Assembly (NCBI GenBank): GCA_040751775.1 | Contig: JBFMGD010000006.1 | Location: 1-64,000, forward strand | Origin: JBFMGD01 sp040751775 | GTDB lineage: Bacteria; Bacillota; Dethiobacteria; DTU022 | Direction of reading: 5' to 3' | Length of the DNA: 64,000 bases | Part shown: piece by piece, positions 51,171 to 60,360 of the stretch | How the letters are laid out: each line of letters starts with the position of its first letter | How positions within the stretch are numbered: position 1 is the stretch's first letter | The notes under the pieces: generated by a model | Told to the model about the DNA's origin: nothing | Database searches by the model: none | The model's input: only the letters and a program-made list of their open reading frames with translations | Made by a program: the position numbers and the translations under genes

Positions 51171-51799
51171 TTCTGTTTGGGCGGATTGAAAAAACCCTGA
51201 AAAACCATGTCTGTCAACACGGAGCTGAGATGTTCCAGATCGTTTTCATTACCGTTGACAACTTCCCAGATAAAACGGTCAATTAAGAGAATATAAGCCT
51301 TGGCTCCGATTTGCGGGTCAAATGTTTTGGCCAATCCCAGCTCCTGGGCGTGTTGAATGGATCGGGTGGCGTTAGCGACAAAATGATCTTTGACCTCTTG
51401 CCAGTAAGCCGCGATTGATTCGGATTGGCCGAGAGCTTCCTCGAAAACCTTCATGATCGGACGGTGCTGGTGCGACAAGCGAAAACAGGTCATCATTAGC
51501 TCGTAGAAAATTTGCCTCGCTTCTGCAAAGTTAGATGGAGTGAATTCAATATCCAGGAATGTATAAAACTCCTCCAGGACACCGTCTATCACCTTGTTCA
51601 GAATATCATCTTTGCCCTTGAAATGACTGTATACGGTTCCATAGCCTACACCGGCCTGTTCACTGATTTTGGCGATGGTAGTCTTGGAATATCCTTCACT
51701 TAAAAAAACTTCCAAAGCGGTATCCAGGATCAGCCTGCGTGTAATCCGGCTGCGCAAGTAACGCCTGGGCCGTTTTTGCGGCACATTCGACAAATTCAT
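51167..51799 (-). CDS. TetR-family transcriptional regulator
   Basis: About 210 residues. The helix-turn-helix is TTIAKISEQAGVGYGTVYSHF, and the C-terminal helical half resembles TetR ligand domains. The start is uncertain: ATG 51799 or the nearby TTG follows a run of six G; an ATG at 51832 has no site. The target is unknown. It does not face a transporter gene. Confidence 0.8.
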   Translation of the reverse strand: MNLSNVPQKRPRRYLRSRITRRLILDTALEVFLSEGYSKTTIAKISEQAGVGYGTVYSHFKGKDDILNKVIDGVLEEFYTFLDIEFTPSNFAEARQIFYELMMTCFRLSHQHRPIMKVFEEALGQSESIAAYWQEVKDHFVANATRSIQHAQELGLAKTFDPQIGAKAYILLIDRFIWEVVNGNENDLEHLSSVLTDMVFQGFFNPPKQN

Positions 51800-51875
51800 C
51801 CCCCCATTGATATCATCAATACATATTGACATTATATCATTTTATTGCAAAATTTCAAACCTTATTCCTGAACAT

Positions 51876-51910
51876 AGAAAAACAGCACTCTTTACAGAGA
51901 GAGTGCTGTT
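51876..51910 (-). terminator. Rho-independent terminator after sleB
   Basis: Eleven-base arms AACAGCACTCT / AGAGTGCTGTT with an 8-base loop; on the minus strand it runs into TTTTTC. It lies 47 bases past the sleB stop. Confidence 0.85.
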
Positions 51911-51956
51911 TGGTAAAATATAGTTATTCGGAGAGGTAAGGTTTTCTCATTGTTTT

Positions 51957-52526
51957 TTAAAAAGCAAAAACATGTTTGCCGATTTGCGTGATTGTCTGGC
52001 GGGTGAAAATCCAATAACTGGTAGCAGTGGCCGGGTTGTAATAATAGAGCGCTCCTTCACTGGGGTCGGCACCCTCAAGCGCTTCTTCCACCGCCCGGTA
52101 GGCGCTTTCGTCCGGCTCCAACCAAAACTGCCCGTCCGAGACGGCGGTGAAAGCTTGCGGCTCAAAGATTACCCCGGCAACATGGTCCGGAAAATCCGGG
52201 TCCTCAACGCGGTTAATGATCACCGCCGCCACGGCGACCTGCCCTTGAAATTGTTCACCCCGGGCTTCACTGTAGACCGCCCGGGCCAGCAGGTCGATCT
52301 CCTCTTCGGAAGGTTGGTAGCGTAAGTCCGGATCAGCTTGCGCCTGTTCCACCTGTTGGCCCGGCCTGCCGGTCGCTTTGAAGCTGTTGGCCAGGGCCGG
52401 CCCGGCATCGGACACGCCAGCGACCCCGGCCGCATAAAATGTAACCGCGGCAACCATCAGGAAGATACAGCGCTGCACCCTGTTGGTATGCAGCGCCAAC
52501 TGCCGCTGTAGTTCAATCAAGTGCAT
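51957..52526 (-). CDS. SleB/CwlJ-family cell wall hydrolase
   Basis: 189 residues: an N-terminal hydrophobic segment (CIFLMVAAVTFYAAG), a short linker and the hydrolase domain LLARAVYSEARGEQFQGQVA, VIFEPQAFTAVSDGQ, ALYYYNPATATSYW. The glutamate in SEARGE is the expected catalytic residue of this lytic-transglycosylase-like fold. It lacks the N-terminal peptidoglycan-binding domain of full SleB. It probably acts on spore cortex during germination. Confidence 0.85.
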   Translation of the reverse strand: MHLIELQRQLALHTNRVQRCIFLMVAAVTFYAAGVAGVSDAGPALANSFKATGRPGQQVEQAQADPDLRYQPSEEEIDLLARAVYSEARGEQFQGQVAVAAVIINRVEDPDFPDHVAGVIFEPQAFTAVSDGQFWLEPDESAYRAVEEALEGADPSEGALYYYNPATATSYWIFTRQTITQIGKHVFAF

Positions 52527-52661
52527 CGCATGTGACCTCCTTTCGCTAAGCCTTTGGTTATGTTAAACCATCAACAGCGTTTGGTCAAAGAGGCTCAGCA
52601 GGGGATGGTTTGCTGTAACGCCGATCAGCGGGAGAGAGGCGCTTTGACGGTCTAGATACTG

Positions 52662-52690
52662 CCTAATCGGCGGCTATCCAGCCGACTAGG
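52662..52690. repeat. Imperfect inverted repeat upstream of the phosphoesterase
   Basis: CCTAATCGGCGGCT and AGCCGACTAGG face each other across ATCC, 29 bases before the ATG at 52719. It may be an operator or leader hairpin. Confidence 0.35.
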
Positions 52691-52718
52691 GGTAATTAAA
52701 TAAAACTGGAGCGATTGG

Positions 52719-53414
52719 ATGTCTGTCTACGCAATTGGCGATTTGCACCTGTCGCATGATCGGCCCAAGCCCATGGCTGTTTTTGGCCCGGAATGGGACA
52801 GCCATCCGGAGAAAATCCGCGCAAACTGGAACCGGGTAGTGGGAGATGAAGATCTGGTAATTGTTAACGGTGATATCTCCTGGGCGATGCAGCTTGTTGA
52901 GGCGGCCGCTGATTTAGCCTGGTTGGCTTCGTTAAAAGGGAGCAAGCTGCTCATCCGCGGCAATCACGATTACTGGTGGTCCGCTATCGGCAAGGTGCGC
53001 TCCGCCCTGCCCGCAGGCATGTATGCTATACAGAACGATCATTTCGCCTGGGGCTGCTGGGCTGTCTGTGGAACGCGCGGTTGGCTTTGCCCCGGGGAAG
53101 ACGGCTTTGATCAGGCGGATGATGAAAAGATATTCTTGCGGGAGCTGCAGCGTTTGGATTTGTCACTGCGGAGTGCTGTACGCGAAGGTTTCCAGTCTAT
53201 CATTGCCGCCTTGCATTTCCCACCCTACACCCGGCAGGGATTATCCAGCGAGCTGACTGTACTGCTGGAAAAAGCCGGCGTCAAACACTGTGTTTTCGGT
53301 CATATTCACGATGCCGGACGTGAAACCGTCTTCCAGGGGGAAAAAGGCGGCGTTGTCTATCATTTCACTGCCGCTGACGGTGTCGATTTCACCCCGGTTT
53401 TGATCGTCCCGTAG
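52719..53414 (+). CDS. Calcineurin-like metallophosphoesterase
   Basis: 231 residues with the complete metal set: GDLHLSHDRP, NGDISW, GNHDYWW and FGHIHDAG. Two metal ions would be bound. The protein lacks a signal, so it acts in the cytoplasm. The substrate is not known. Confidence 0.85.
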   Translation: MSVYAIGDLHLSHDRPKPMAVFGPEWDSHPEKIRANWNRVVGDEDLVIVNGDISWAMQLVEAAADLAWLASLKGSKLLIRGNHDYWWSAIGKVRSALPAGMYAIQNDHFAWGCWAVCGTRGWLCPGEDGFDQADDEKIFLRELQRLDLSLRSAVREGFQSIIAALHFPPYTRQGLSSELTVLLEKAGVKHCVFGHIHDAGRETVFQGEKGGVVYHFTAADGVDFTPVLIVP

Positions 53415-53420
53415 CTGCGC

Positions 53421-54125
53421 TTAGCGGTACTGCCGCACCCGCTCACGGTTGGTCAATACCCCCACCGTCACCCCAATCACGAAACCGCCCACATGGGCCC
53501 ACCATGCTACCGGCTGCACACCCATGGCCGAGCCCTGGGCTGCGGCGTTGAACAGCTGCAGGATAAACCAAAAAGCGAGAAAAATAACAGCGGGAACGTG
53601 GACGAAAGTGATAAAAAAACCGAGGGGAACCAAAGTGAGCACCCGGGAACGGGGGAAGAGGATAAAGTAGGCGCCCAATATGCCGGCGATAGCGCCGCTG
53701 GCTCCAACGAGCGGCATAGCGCCGGTGGGATTGGAGAAAATGTGAAATAACTGGCTGCCGGCTCCCATGGCCAGATAGATGAACAAATATTGCCCATGAC
53801 CGAGATGACCTTCGACGTTATCGCCGAAAACCCATAGGTAAACCATGTTGCCGATCAGGTGCAGCCAACCGCCGTGTAAAAAGTTGGCTGTGAGCAGGGG
53901 TAAAGCGGCGGATAGTAGAACTGGTGTCTGAAAACCGCTTTCAATAAATTGGGCCAACCCTTCAGTCAGCTCCCTGGGTACAGTACCGTATGTATAAATA
54001 AACTGGTAGACATTCTCCGGTTCCAGCATCTGCTGGTAAATAAAAACCAGAACGTTTATGATGATTAGCGCGATATTGACCATCGGGAACCGGTAGCGGG
54101 GGGCGGTGTCTCTAATTGGAATCAT
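53421..54125 (-). CDS. Rhomboid-family intramembrane serine protease
   Basis: 234 residues, six membrane helices. The serine is in VGASGAIAGILGAYF and the histidine in AHVGGFVIGV; HGGWLHLIGNMVYLWVFG is the conserved helix 2 region. It cleaves membrane proteins within the bilayer. GAGGTC precedes ATG 54125. Confidence 0.88.
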   Translation of the reverse strand: MIPIRDTAPRYRFPMVNIALIIINVLVFIYQQMLEPENVYQFIYTYGTVPRELTEGLAQFIESGFQTPVLLSAALPLLTANFLHGGWLHLIGNMVYLWVFGDNVEGHLGHGQYLFIYLAMGAGSQLFHIFSNPTGAMPLVGASGAIAGILGAYFILFPRSRVLTLVPLGFFITFVHVPAVIFLAFWFILQLFNAAAQGSAMGVQPVAWWAHVGGFVIGVTVGVLTNRERVRQYR

Positions 54126-54285
54126 CTTTTGACCTCCTTCTTCTAAGGTACATTATACCCCGAACCGCTGCTCTCTCTGCAAGCATGCGTGCGTTGTTAC
54201 CTGAACGATTGTCTTTCATGTAATTATTTGCCAAGAGGATCCTTTTTCCCGGTGTCGAATGCAAAGTACAATGTAGCAGCCTGGA

Positions 54286-55134
54286 GTGAAAACACGAATG
54301 TTGGGGAAAAAAGGGTACATATTTCTTTCCGTGCTCCTATTATTGTTATTATTATCTGTTTCGATCTGGCTGAAACAGGAATACGCTTTCTTCGGCATCG
54401 GCGGCGGACATCTTCTGCCTGGGGAACCGGATCGCGATCAGCCGGCTGTTACACGCACAATTCGTATCTTAGAACCGGGAACCGCCCAGGAAACCGTGCT
54501 TTTAATCATTGCGGCGCCGGCCGAAGGTCCTACGATTATGGTCATGGGCGGGGTGCACGGGGATGAACCGGCGGGCTACCAGGCTGCCGGTATTATCTCC
54601 GGGTGGTCCATTGACCGGGGAACCTTGCTGGTATTACCGCGCGCCAATGCGCAGGCGGTAGCGTCCGGCACTCGTTACCCTCCCGGCTCTTTAAACCTAA
54701 ACCGCTCTTTTCCCGGCAGCGCCGTGGGCAACCCCACTGAACGGCTGGCAGCATCCATCTATGAAGTGATGGCTGAATTCAGGCCGCAATGGGTTGTAGA
54801 TCTGCATGAAGCCCGTGAATTTGAACGGGTGCAATTTGATGCCTTGGGGCAGACGATCATCTATCCGGAAGACGCTCCTTCTCTGGCCGTGGTTGAACAG
54901 ATCATCGCCGGTTTAAACCGCTCCCTAATGGAAGAGCTGCACCTGTTTCAGGTAAAGCGGGGCGGTGTCGCGGGAGGGAGTATTTCCGCAGCCCGTTCGC
55001 TGGGTCTGGAAAGCTTCACCGTGGAAACCACGCAAGAATTGCCGCTACCGGATCGAGTTAACCAGCACCTGGAAGCCGTTCGCCTGCTTATGTCCATCCT
55101 GGAGATCAATGTCCTGGATCACAGTGCGAATTAA
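54286..55134 (+). CDS. Membrane-anchored AstE/AspA-like zinc hydrolase
   Basis: 282 residues. An N-terminal membrane helix precedes an M14-type domain related to succinylglutamate desuccinylase/aspartoacylase: zinc ligands in GGVHGDEPAG and in VVDLHEAREF, and SLNLNRSFPG between them. It probably hydrolyses an amide or peptide bond outside the membrane. A start at ATG 54298 is possible. The 3' end overlaps the convergent gene by 29 bases. Confidence 0.72.
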   Translation: MKTRMLGKKGYIFLSVLLLLLLLSVSIWLKQEYAFFGIGGGHLLPGEPDRDQPAVTRTIRILEPGTAQETVLLIIAAPAEGPTIMVMGGVHGDEPAGYQAAGIISGWSIDRGTLLVLPRANAQAVASGTRYPPGSLNLNRSFPGSAVGNPTERLAASIYEVMAEFRPQWVVDLHEAREFERVQFDALGQTIIYPEDAPSLAVVEQIIAGLNRSLMEELHLFQVKRGGVAGGSISAARSLGLESFTVETTQELPLPDRVNQHLEAVRLLMSILEINVLDHSAN

Positions 55135-55531
55135 CCGGATTTATGGGGGCGCTGAAAAGCGCTTTAACCGATTCTTTCATCAACATGATGATTGTGAATA
55201 CGCCGAGAATGGTGCCAAACGGGGTAAAAACGCATTCAATCGCGGCCATGACAAGGCAGAAGGTATGGGAAACCCGTTTCTGCAGCTTTCGCCCGGCAAT
55301 GATCACCAGTACGGCGAGAGTCCAGCCGGCTAAAATCACTGCGGCCGCGACCAGTGTAAATAGCCAGCCGACTATCACCGGCGGCGCCTCGCCATCGATC
55401 GGGCCAACCCCGATGATTACGATACCAATGACCAGGTGAATGATCGGTATGCAAGCAAACGCGGCCAATAACCCTCCCACGACATAATGAAAAACTGCGA
55501 GCAGGTTTAAGTATTGTTCATCTTGCTCCAT
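55106..55531 (-). CDS. Conserved four-helix membrane protein of unknown function
   Basis: 141 residues from ATG 55531 (GAGGAG upstream), starting EQDEQYLNLLAVFHYVVGG and followed by membrane helices rich in I, V and A. The N-terminal YLxLLxxFHYV motif is one I have seen in unnamed bacterial membrane proteins. No function can be assigned. Confidence 0.65.
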   Translation of the reverse strand: MEQDEQYLNLLAVFHYVVGGLLAAFACIPIIHLVIGIVIIGVGPIDGEAPPVIVGWLFTLVAAAVILAGWTLAVLVIIAGRKLQKRVSHTFCLVMAAIECVFTPFGTILGVFTIIMLMKESVKALFSAPINPVNSHCDPGH

Positions 55532-55731
55532 GGTTCTCCTCCTCTCACAAAAAAAAATCACTTCAAAACACTTATTTCAACATAAAACAGTATTTCCCTG
55601 CAGTGACATCTGCAGTTTTTGATATTCGTAATCATCCTTTCGGCCGATGGCAAAATACTCCGTTTGGCGGTTTTCCGGCCAAAATGATGTGCTATTATGA
55701 ATCTAAGATATAAACCGAGGAGGTTATAATT

Positions 55732-56640
55732 ATGCTTGAACCGGCTGTGCAAGTGATCAATTTCCGCAAGAACTACGGCAGTTTTACCGCGGTGGATCAG
55801 ATCAGCTTCAAAGTATTGCCGGGGGAAATATTCGGCCTGCTGGGGCCGAATGGCGCCGGAAAGACCACCACCCTGGAATGCCTGGAGGGGTTACGCCGCG
55901 CTGACGGCGGTGAGTTGAGAGTGATGGGGGTTAGCCCGGCCCGGGAACCCCGCCGGCTGCTCGGGTTAATCGGGGTTCAGCTGCAGACGGGCTCGCTGCC
56001 CGGCTATTGCAGCGTAGCCGAAGCGATGCGTTTCTTCAGCGCCTACCACGGGGTCGCGCCGGATTTCGTGTCCTTGGAGCGCCTCGGTCTCGGTGATAAC
56101 TTAAAAACCCAGTACCACGCCCTTTCCACCGGGCAAAAGAGGCGCCTCGCCCTGGCCCTGGCTGTCGCCCACCGCCCGCCGGTACTGATTCTCGATGAAC
56201 CCACCGCCGGGCTGGATGTGGCAACCAGGGCGGCGCTGCACCGGCTTTTAAAGGAGCTGCGCGAGGCAGGCACAACGATCCTGTTATCCACGCATGATAT
56301 GGCCGAGGCCGAGACGCTGGCCGATCGGGTGGCCATTCTGTTGAAGGGCCGCCTGGCCGCCGTGGGCACTCCCCGGGAGATTACAGCCGCCGGGGCCGGG
56401 CTGACCAAGATCTCGGTACGGACGGACGGCGAGTGCCTGGCCGGGATCTCTTTTCCGGGCGTGGCCAGACAATCGCGCCAGGAGGATTATTTAATTTTCT
56501 TTACCGCCGCTCCCGGCCCCTCGGTAGCGGCGATGATCGCGCAAATTGATTCTGCCGGCGACCAGCTGATCGACCTGCGGGTGGAGCGGCCGTCCCTGGA
56601 AGAGCGATTCCTTGAACTTACCACGGAGGAGGTATCCTGA
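55732..56640 (+). CDS. ABC transporter ATP-binding protein
   Basis: 302 residues: Walker A LLGPNGAGKTTTLE, Q-loop near GVQLQTG, signature LSTGQKRRLALALA, Walker B PVLILDEPTAGLD and the switch histidine in LLSTHDMAEA. A C-terminal ~90-residue extension is typical of drug- or antibiotic-type exporters. GGAGG lies before the ATG. It forms an operon with the permease and the two-component genes. Confidence 0.9.
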   Translation: MLEPAVQVINFRKNYGSFTAVDQISFKVLPGEIFGLLGPNGAGKTTTLECLEGLRRADGGELRVMGVSPAREPRRLLGLIGVQLQTGSLPGYCSVAEAMRFFSAYHGVAPDFVSLERLGLGDNLKTQYHALSTGQKRRLALALAVAHRPPVLILDEPTAGLDVATRAALHRLLKELREAGTTILLSTHDMAEAETLADRVAILLKGRLAAVGTPREITAAGAGLTKISVRTDGECLAGISFPGVARQSRQEDYLIFFTAAPGPSVAAMIAQIDSAGDQLIDLRVERPSLEERFLELTTEEVS

Positions 56641-56641
56641 T

Positions 56642-57454
56642 ATGAAAGCGTTCGCCCTTCATTTTTCTTTCGAGTTTGCCGCCGGGTTGCGCAACCGCAC
56701 ACTGCTGATGATGAATTACCTGTTCCCCCTGGGCTTTTACTTCCTGGCGGGTGCGATGATGACCGGCATCAACCCTCTCTTCAGGGAGCAGCTTCTCCCG
56801 GCCATGGTGATTTTCGCCGTACTGGCGGGATCGATCCTGGGCCTGCCCGCACCGCTGGTCGAGGCGAGAGAGGCGGGGATCCTGCGCAGTTACCGCATCA
56901 ACGGTGTCCCGGCGGGATCGCTCCTGGCGATACCCGCCCTTTCCACAGCCATCCACCTGATCCTGGCGGCTGCCGTGATTACCGTTACCGCGCCGCCGGT
57001 ATTCAAGGCGCCGCTGCCGCAAAACTGGCCGGCCTCTATCCTGGTCTTCCTGCTCATGCTCTTTGCCTACAGCGGACTGGGCTCTCTGATCGGCGTCATT
57101 TCCGGCAACAGCCGCCTGAGTATTCTCTGGTCGCAGCTGATTTACCTGCCCTCCATCCTGCTGAGCGGGATGATGGTTCCGGCGGAGATGATGCCGCCGG
57201 CATTTATCAAAATCGGCCACCTGCTGCCCGCCTCTTACGCCATGCAGGGATTCATCGGATTGGGCCAGGGTCAGCCTCTACTTTACGAACCCGGCTGGGC
57301 TTTGCTGGTGCTGTTGGCGGGAGGTTTCCTGGCTTTCGCCCTGGCGCAATTTCTCTTTACCTGGGACAGCCAAAACAGTGCCCGCCGCGGCCACCCGCTC
57401 CTGGCTGTGCTGGCCCTGCTGCCGTACCTGCTAGGCGCCTTACTGCTGGTGTAG
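56642..57454 (+). CDS. ABC-2 type transporter permease
   Basis: 270 residues, six membrane helices. ATG 56642 follows GAGGAGG inside the end of the ATPase gene; the ATPase stop and this ATG are one base apart. It has the ABC-2 signature near LIYLPSILLSGMMVPAEMMP. With the ATPase it would export an unknown substrate. Confidence 0.85.
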   Translation: MKAFALHFSFEFAAGLRNRTLLMMNYLFPLGFYFLAGAMMTGINPLFREQLLPAMVIFAVLAGSILGLPAPLVEAREAGILRSYRINGVPAGSLLAIPALSTAIHLILAAAVITVTAPPVFKAPLPQNWPASILVFLLMLFAYSGLGSLIGVISGNSRLSILWSQLIYLPSILLSGMMVPAEMMPPAFIKIGHLLPASYAMQGFIGLGQGQPLLYEPGWALLVLLAGGFLAFALAQFLFTWDSQNSARRGHPLLAVLALLPYLLGALLLV

Positions 57455-57568
57455 CAGTATAGTTTTAAAAGAGGAAAAACGGTGCTGTATTGTGAATTTG
57501 TAAGGAGAGGAAACACAGGGAGCTGTACTTGAATTAGTGAATTGAGTGTTACCGGGAGCAAGTGGAAG

Positions 57569-57588
57569 GGGCACGCCAGGGCGTGCCC
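57569..57588. repeat. GC-rich palindrome GGGCACGCC-AG-GGCGTGCCC
   Basis: Nine-base arms between the permease and the response regulator, without a T-run. It is a member of the GGGCAC palindrome group. Confidence 0.6.
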
Positions 57589-57630
57589 TCATCCGGCAAT
57601 CAATTTATTGCATGGATTTGGAGAAAGAGC

Positions 57631-58296
57631 ATGGAAACAAGCGAAATTGCGATCCTCATTGTGGACGATCACCCTCTTTTCCGGCGAGGAGTGCGCCTCT
57701 TCCTGGAGACGGTACCCGGTTTAACACTGGCGGGAGAGGCCGAAGGCGGGGAGTCCGCCCTCGCCTTCCTTGAGCGGCAGCCGGTTAACCTGGTCTTGCT
57801 GGATCTGCAGATGCCCGGTCCGGACGGCATTGAAACGGCCCGCCGCATCACGGAGCTTTGGCCAAACACAAAAGTAATCATCCTTACCTCTTTCGGCAGT
57901 TGGGACCGGGTTTACAGCGCTCTCAAGGCGGGCGCCGCCGGTTATCTTCTCAAAGACGCCGAACCCGAGGAACTGGTGGCGGCGATCAGGGCGGTCGCCG
58001 CCGGTGGCAGTTACCTCGGCGCCCGGGCTACTGAAGAGCTGATCCGGCATGCCGGCCGGGACCAGGAGCGCGGGCCGGCGGACTTGCCTGAACCGCTTTC
58101 GGAACGTGAAAAAGAGGTGTTGGCCCTGATCGCCCGCGGTTTGGGCAACCGGGAGATCGCCGGGCGGCTGTTTTTGAGCGAAACTACGGTGAAGACCCAC
58201 GTGGCGAATATATTGCAAAAGCTCAATGTGAAAAGCCGCACCCAGGCCGCCCTCTATGCCATGCGGGAAAACCTGCTGGATGGAGAAGGAGAATAG
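57631..58296 (+). CDS. NarL/FixJ-family response regulator
   Basis: 221 residues from ATG 57631 (GGAG upstream); an earlier in-frame start would place the palindrome inside the gene. Receiver: DDHPLFRRG, phospho-Asp in VLLDLQMPGPDG, Lys in LLKDAEPEE. LuxR-type helix-turn-helix: LSEREKEVLALIARGLGN and TTVKTHVANIL. It is 3 bases from the kinase gene. It probably controls the ABC exporter. Confidence 0.92.
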   Translation: METSEIAILIVDDHPLFRRGVRLFLETVPGLTLAGEAEGGESALAFLERQPVNLVLLDLQMPGPDGIETARRITELWPNTKVIILTSFGSWDRVYSALKAGAAGYLLKDAEPEELVAAIRAVAAGGSYLGARATEELIRHAGRDQERGPADLPEPLSEREKEVLALIARGLGNREIAGRLFLSETTVKTHVANILQKLNVKSRTQAALYAMRENLLDGEGE

Positions 58297-58299
58297 AAC

Positions 58300-59511
58300 A
58301 TGGCCGTGCTCAAAGAAAAAGCAATGAACGTGGGTAACGGGCCGCGCGAAACCGCGGCTGCGCCCCGGATAGATCAATCCGCGGAGGCCGATGCGCCGCA
58401 GCGCGGAGGAGGCGATGCCGGTTACGGCAAGGCTTTTCTCTTGAGCGCCAGGGCGGGCGCCGCCTTCGGGTTGATCGCCTCGATCATCTATCTGCAGGTG
58501 GGCGAGGCTCCCTGGCACCCGGCCTTTTTTAGCGCCGGGTTAGCCCTGCTGTCAGGCTTTTTAGCGGGCCTGGCCGGCCTGGGCGGAACCTACCTGGACC
58601 AGGTTTTATTGCTCTGGGGCATTAAGAAACCGCTGCTGAGAATGGGCGTTAGTTTTGCCGCTCTCGCCCTGGTTATTTATACGATCACTTATACCGGAGC
58701 AACCGTCCTGGGAGTAATGCTCCCTGGGCCGGGCCAGCGTTATTCCGTTTGGATGATGCTGGCGGGGTTGGTCTTCGGCGCTGTTTTCGCCCTGATAAAC
58801 TATCGCGCCGAGCGGCAACGGCAGAGACTGCACATGCTGGAACTGGAAAACCGCCACCTGGCCGACTTGGCCTTACGGGAGGAGCTGTTGCGGGAGGCGG
58901 CGCGCAACCTGGCCGTTGCCGAGGAGCGCAACCGCATGGCCCGCGAACTGCACGACTCCATCTCCCAGGGTATGCATGGTATCGTCTACGCCCTGCGCTC
59001 GCTGCGCGGCGCCCTGGACGGAAACCCGCGGGGCCTGGCAGTCCTGGGGCACCTGGAGCAGACCGCCGGCGCCACTCTCCAGGAGTTGCGCCGCCTGATC
59101 ATGGAACTGAATCCGTCGCCTCTCGACGAGCACAGCCTGGCCGAAGCGCTGCGCTTGCATTGCGATATTTTCGCCCGGCGGCAGCAGATCACGCTCGATT
59201 TTTGCCTCGGTTATACCGGCGGCCTACAGCCCGAACAGGAGGTGGCCTTATACCGCATCGCCCAGGAAGCCCTGGCCAATATCCAGCAGCATGCCTTTGC
59301 CGATCGGCTCCACGTCGCACTAAAAAGTGAAAACGAATCGGTGATCCTCACCATCCGTGATAACGGGCGCGGCTTCAATCCTACTGAAATTACCGGAGGT
59401 CACGGCCTGAAAAACATGGCCGCCCGTGCCCGCCAGAGCGGCGGCCGCATCGAGATTCTCTCCCGCCCCGGCAGCGGCACGGCGGTATCGGTCACTGTAC
59501 CGCTGCAATAA
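58300..59511 (+). CDS. NarL-type sensor histidine kinase
   Basis: 403 residues: four to five membrane helices, a coiled segment (ERQRQRLHMLELENRHLADL), the HisKA_3 box MARELHDSISQGMHGIVYAL with the phospho-His, and an HATPase domain with DNGRGFNP and GHGLKNMAAR. It has little extracellular sequence, so it may sense the membrane or the transporter. It partners the response regulator just upstream. Confidence 0.9.
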   Translation: MAVLKEKAMNVGNGPRETAAAPRIDQSAEADAPQRGGGDAGYGKAFLLSARAGAAFGLIASIIYLQVGEAPWHPAFFSAGLALLSGFLAGLAGLGGTYLDQVLLLWGIKKPLLRMGVSFAALALVIYTITYTGATVLGVMLPGPGQRYSVWMMLAGLVFGAVFALINYRAERQRQRLHMLELENRHLADLALREELLREAARNLAVAEERNRMARELHDSISQGMHGIVYALRSLRGALDGNPRGLAVLGHLEQTAGATLQELRRLIMELNPSPLDEHSLAEALRLHCDIFARRQQITLDFCLGYTGGLQPEQEVALYRIAQEALANIQQHAFADRLHVALKSENESVILTIRDNGRGFNPTEITGGHGLKNMAARARQSGGRIEILSRPGSGTAVSVTVPLQ

Positions 59512-59631
59512 CTCTCCCTATGCATTCATCTTTTTAGGACTTCTCTCATTTACCAGCAGGATTATTTTCGCCGGAAAGAGAATTGATGAATGTTTACGTA
59601 TGTACTTAGAAAAAGCAAGGAGGTTAGAGCT

Positions 59632-60123
59632 TTGAGCAGTGGGGCAGAGGTTTCAGCATTAAATATGGAAGTCGATGTCAGCCAGGTTAGCACTCTCCTG
59701 GAGCCGTACCTGGGTAAAAAGGGTGTGGTTATTCCGGTCCTGCAAAAGGTGCAGGAACATTATGGATACCTGCCGAGACCGGCCATGGAAAAAGTGGCCC
59801 GGCTGATGCGTATCCCGATCAGCCGTTTATACGGAGTGGCAACATTTTATGCCCAGTTCAAGATGTCTCCACGGGGCCGCAATATTATCCGGGTGTGCAA
59901 GGGGACGGCCTGCCACATTCAGGGCAGTACCAAGATTGGGGATCGCATTGAAGAGATTTTACAGATCAAGGTTAACGAGACCACTCCCGACCTGAAATTC
60001 ACCCTGGAGGAAGTGGCCTGCATCGGCGCCTGCGCCCTGGCCCCGGTGATGACGATTAACGATGATCCGCACGGCCGCCTGACGCCGGATCGGATCAAAA
60101 AAATTCTTGAAAGTTACAAGTAG
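59632..60123 (+). CDS. NuoE-like [2Fe-2S] subunit of formate dehydrogenase/NAD(P)-linked complex
   Basis: 163 residues from TTG 59632, which has AAGGAGG 8 bases upstream; an earlier ATG at 59590 has no site. The helical domain (VIPVLQKVQEHYGYLP) is followed by the thioredoxin-like [2Fe-2S] domain with Cys89, Cys94, Cys130 and Cys134. It passes electrons to the NuoF-like subunit. It opens the formate dehydrogenase operon. Confidence 0.9.
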   Translation: MSSGAEVSALNMEVDVSQVSTLLEPYLGKKGVVIPVLQKVQEHYGYLPRPAMEKVARLMRIPISRLYGVATFYAQFKMSPRGRNIIRVCKGTACHIQGSTKIGDRIEEILQIKVNETTPDLKFTLEEVACIGACALAPVMTINDDPHGRLTPDRIKKILESYK

Positions 60124-60147
60124 AAGATTATAGCGGGAGGTAGCTCG

Positions 60148-60327
60148 ATGGAACGATTTATTGATCCCTGTTGTGAACAGTGTACTCACACCAAGAATAC
60201 GCCATGTAAAGATTTTGTAGAATGTTGCGTGAGCGGCCCGATTTGTCATACGGATCAGGCTTGTGCGGCTAAGAGAAAAGCCATTATTGATAAAGTGGCG
60301 ATCAATGAGAAATTTGTGATCTGCTAA
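60148..60327 (+). CDS. 59-residue cysteine-rich protein in the formate dehydrogenase operon
   Basis: ATG 60148 with GGGAGGT 6 bases upstream; 59 residues end at TAA 60325. Nine cysteines (8, 9, 12, 20, 26, 27, 33, 39, 59) are present, with CCEQC near the start, ECC in the middle, and a final Cys. Charged residues fill the rest, so it is soluble. It lies between the NuoE- and NuoF-like genes with 24- and 33-base gaps. I do not recognise the family. Zinc or iron-sulfur binding is likely from the composition; a subunit or maturation factor are both possible. Confidence 0.7.
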   Translation: MERFIDPCCEQCTHTKNTPCKDFVECCVSGPICHTDQACAAKRKAIIDKVAINEKFVIC

Positions 60328-60360
60328 ATAACGCTGCAGTAAGAGGGAGGTTAGAGCAAT

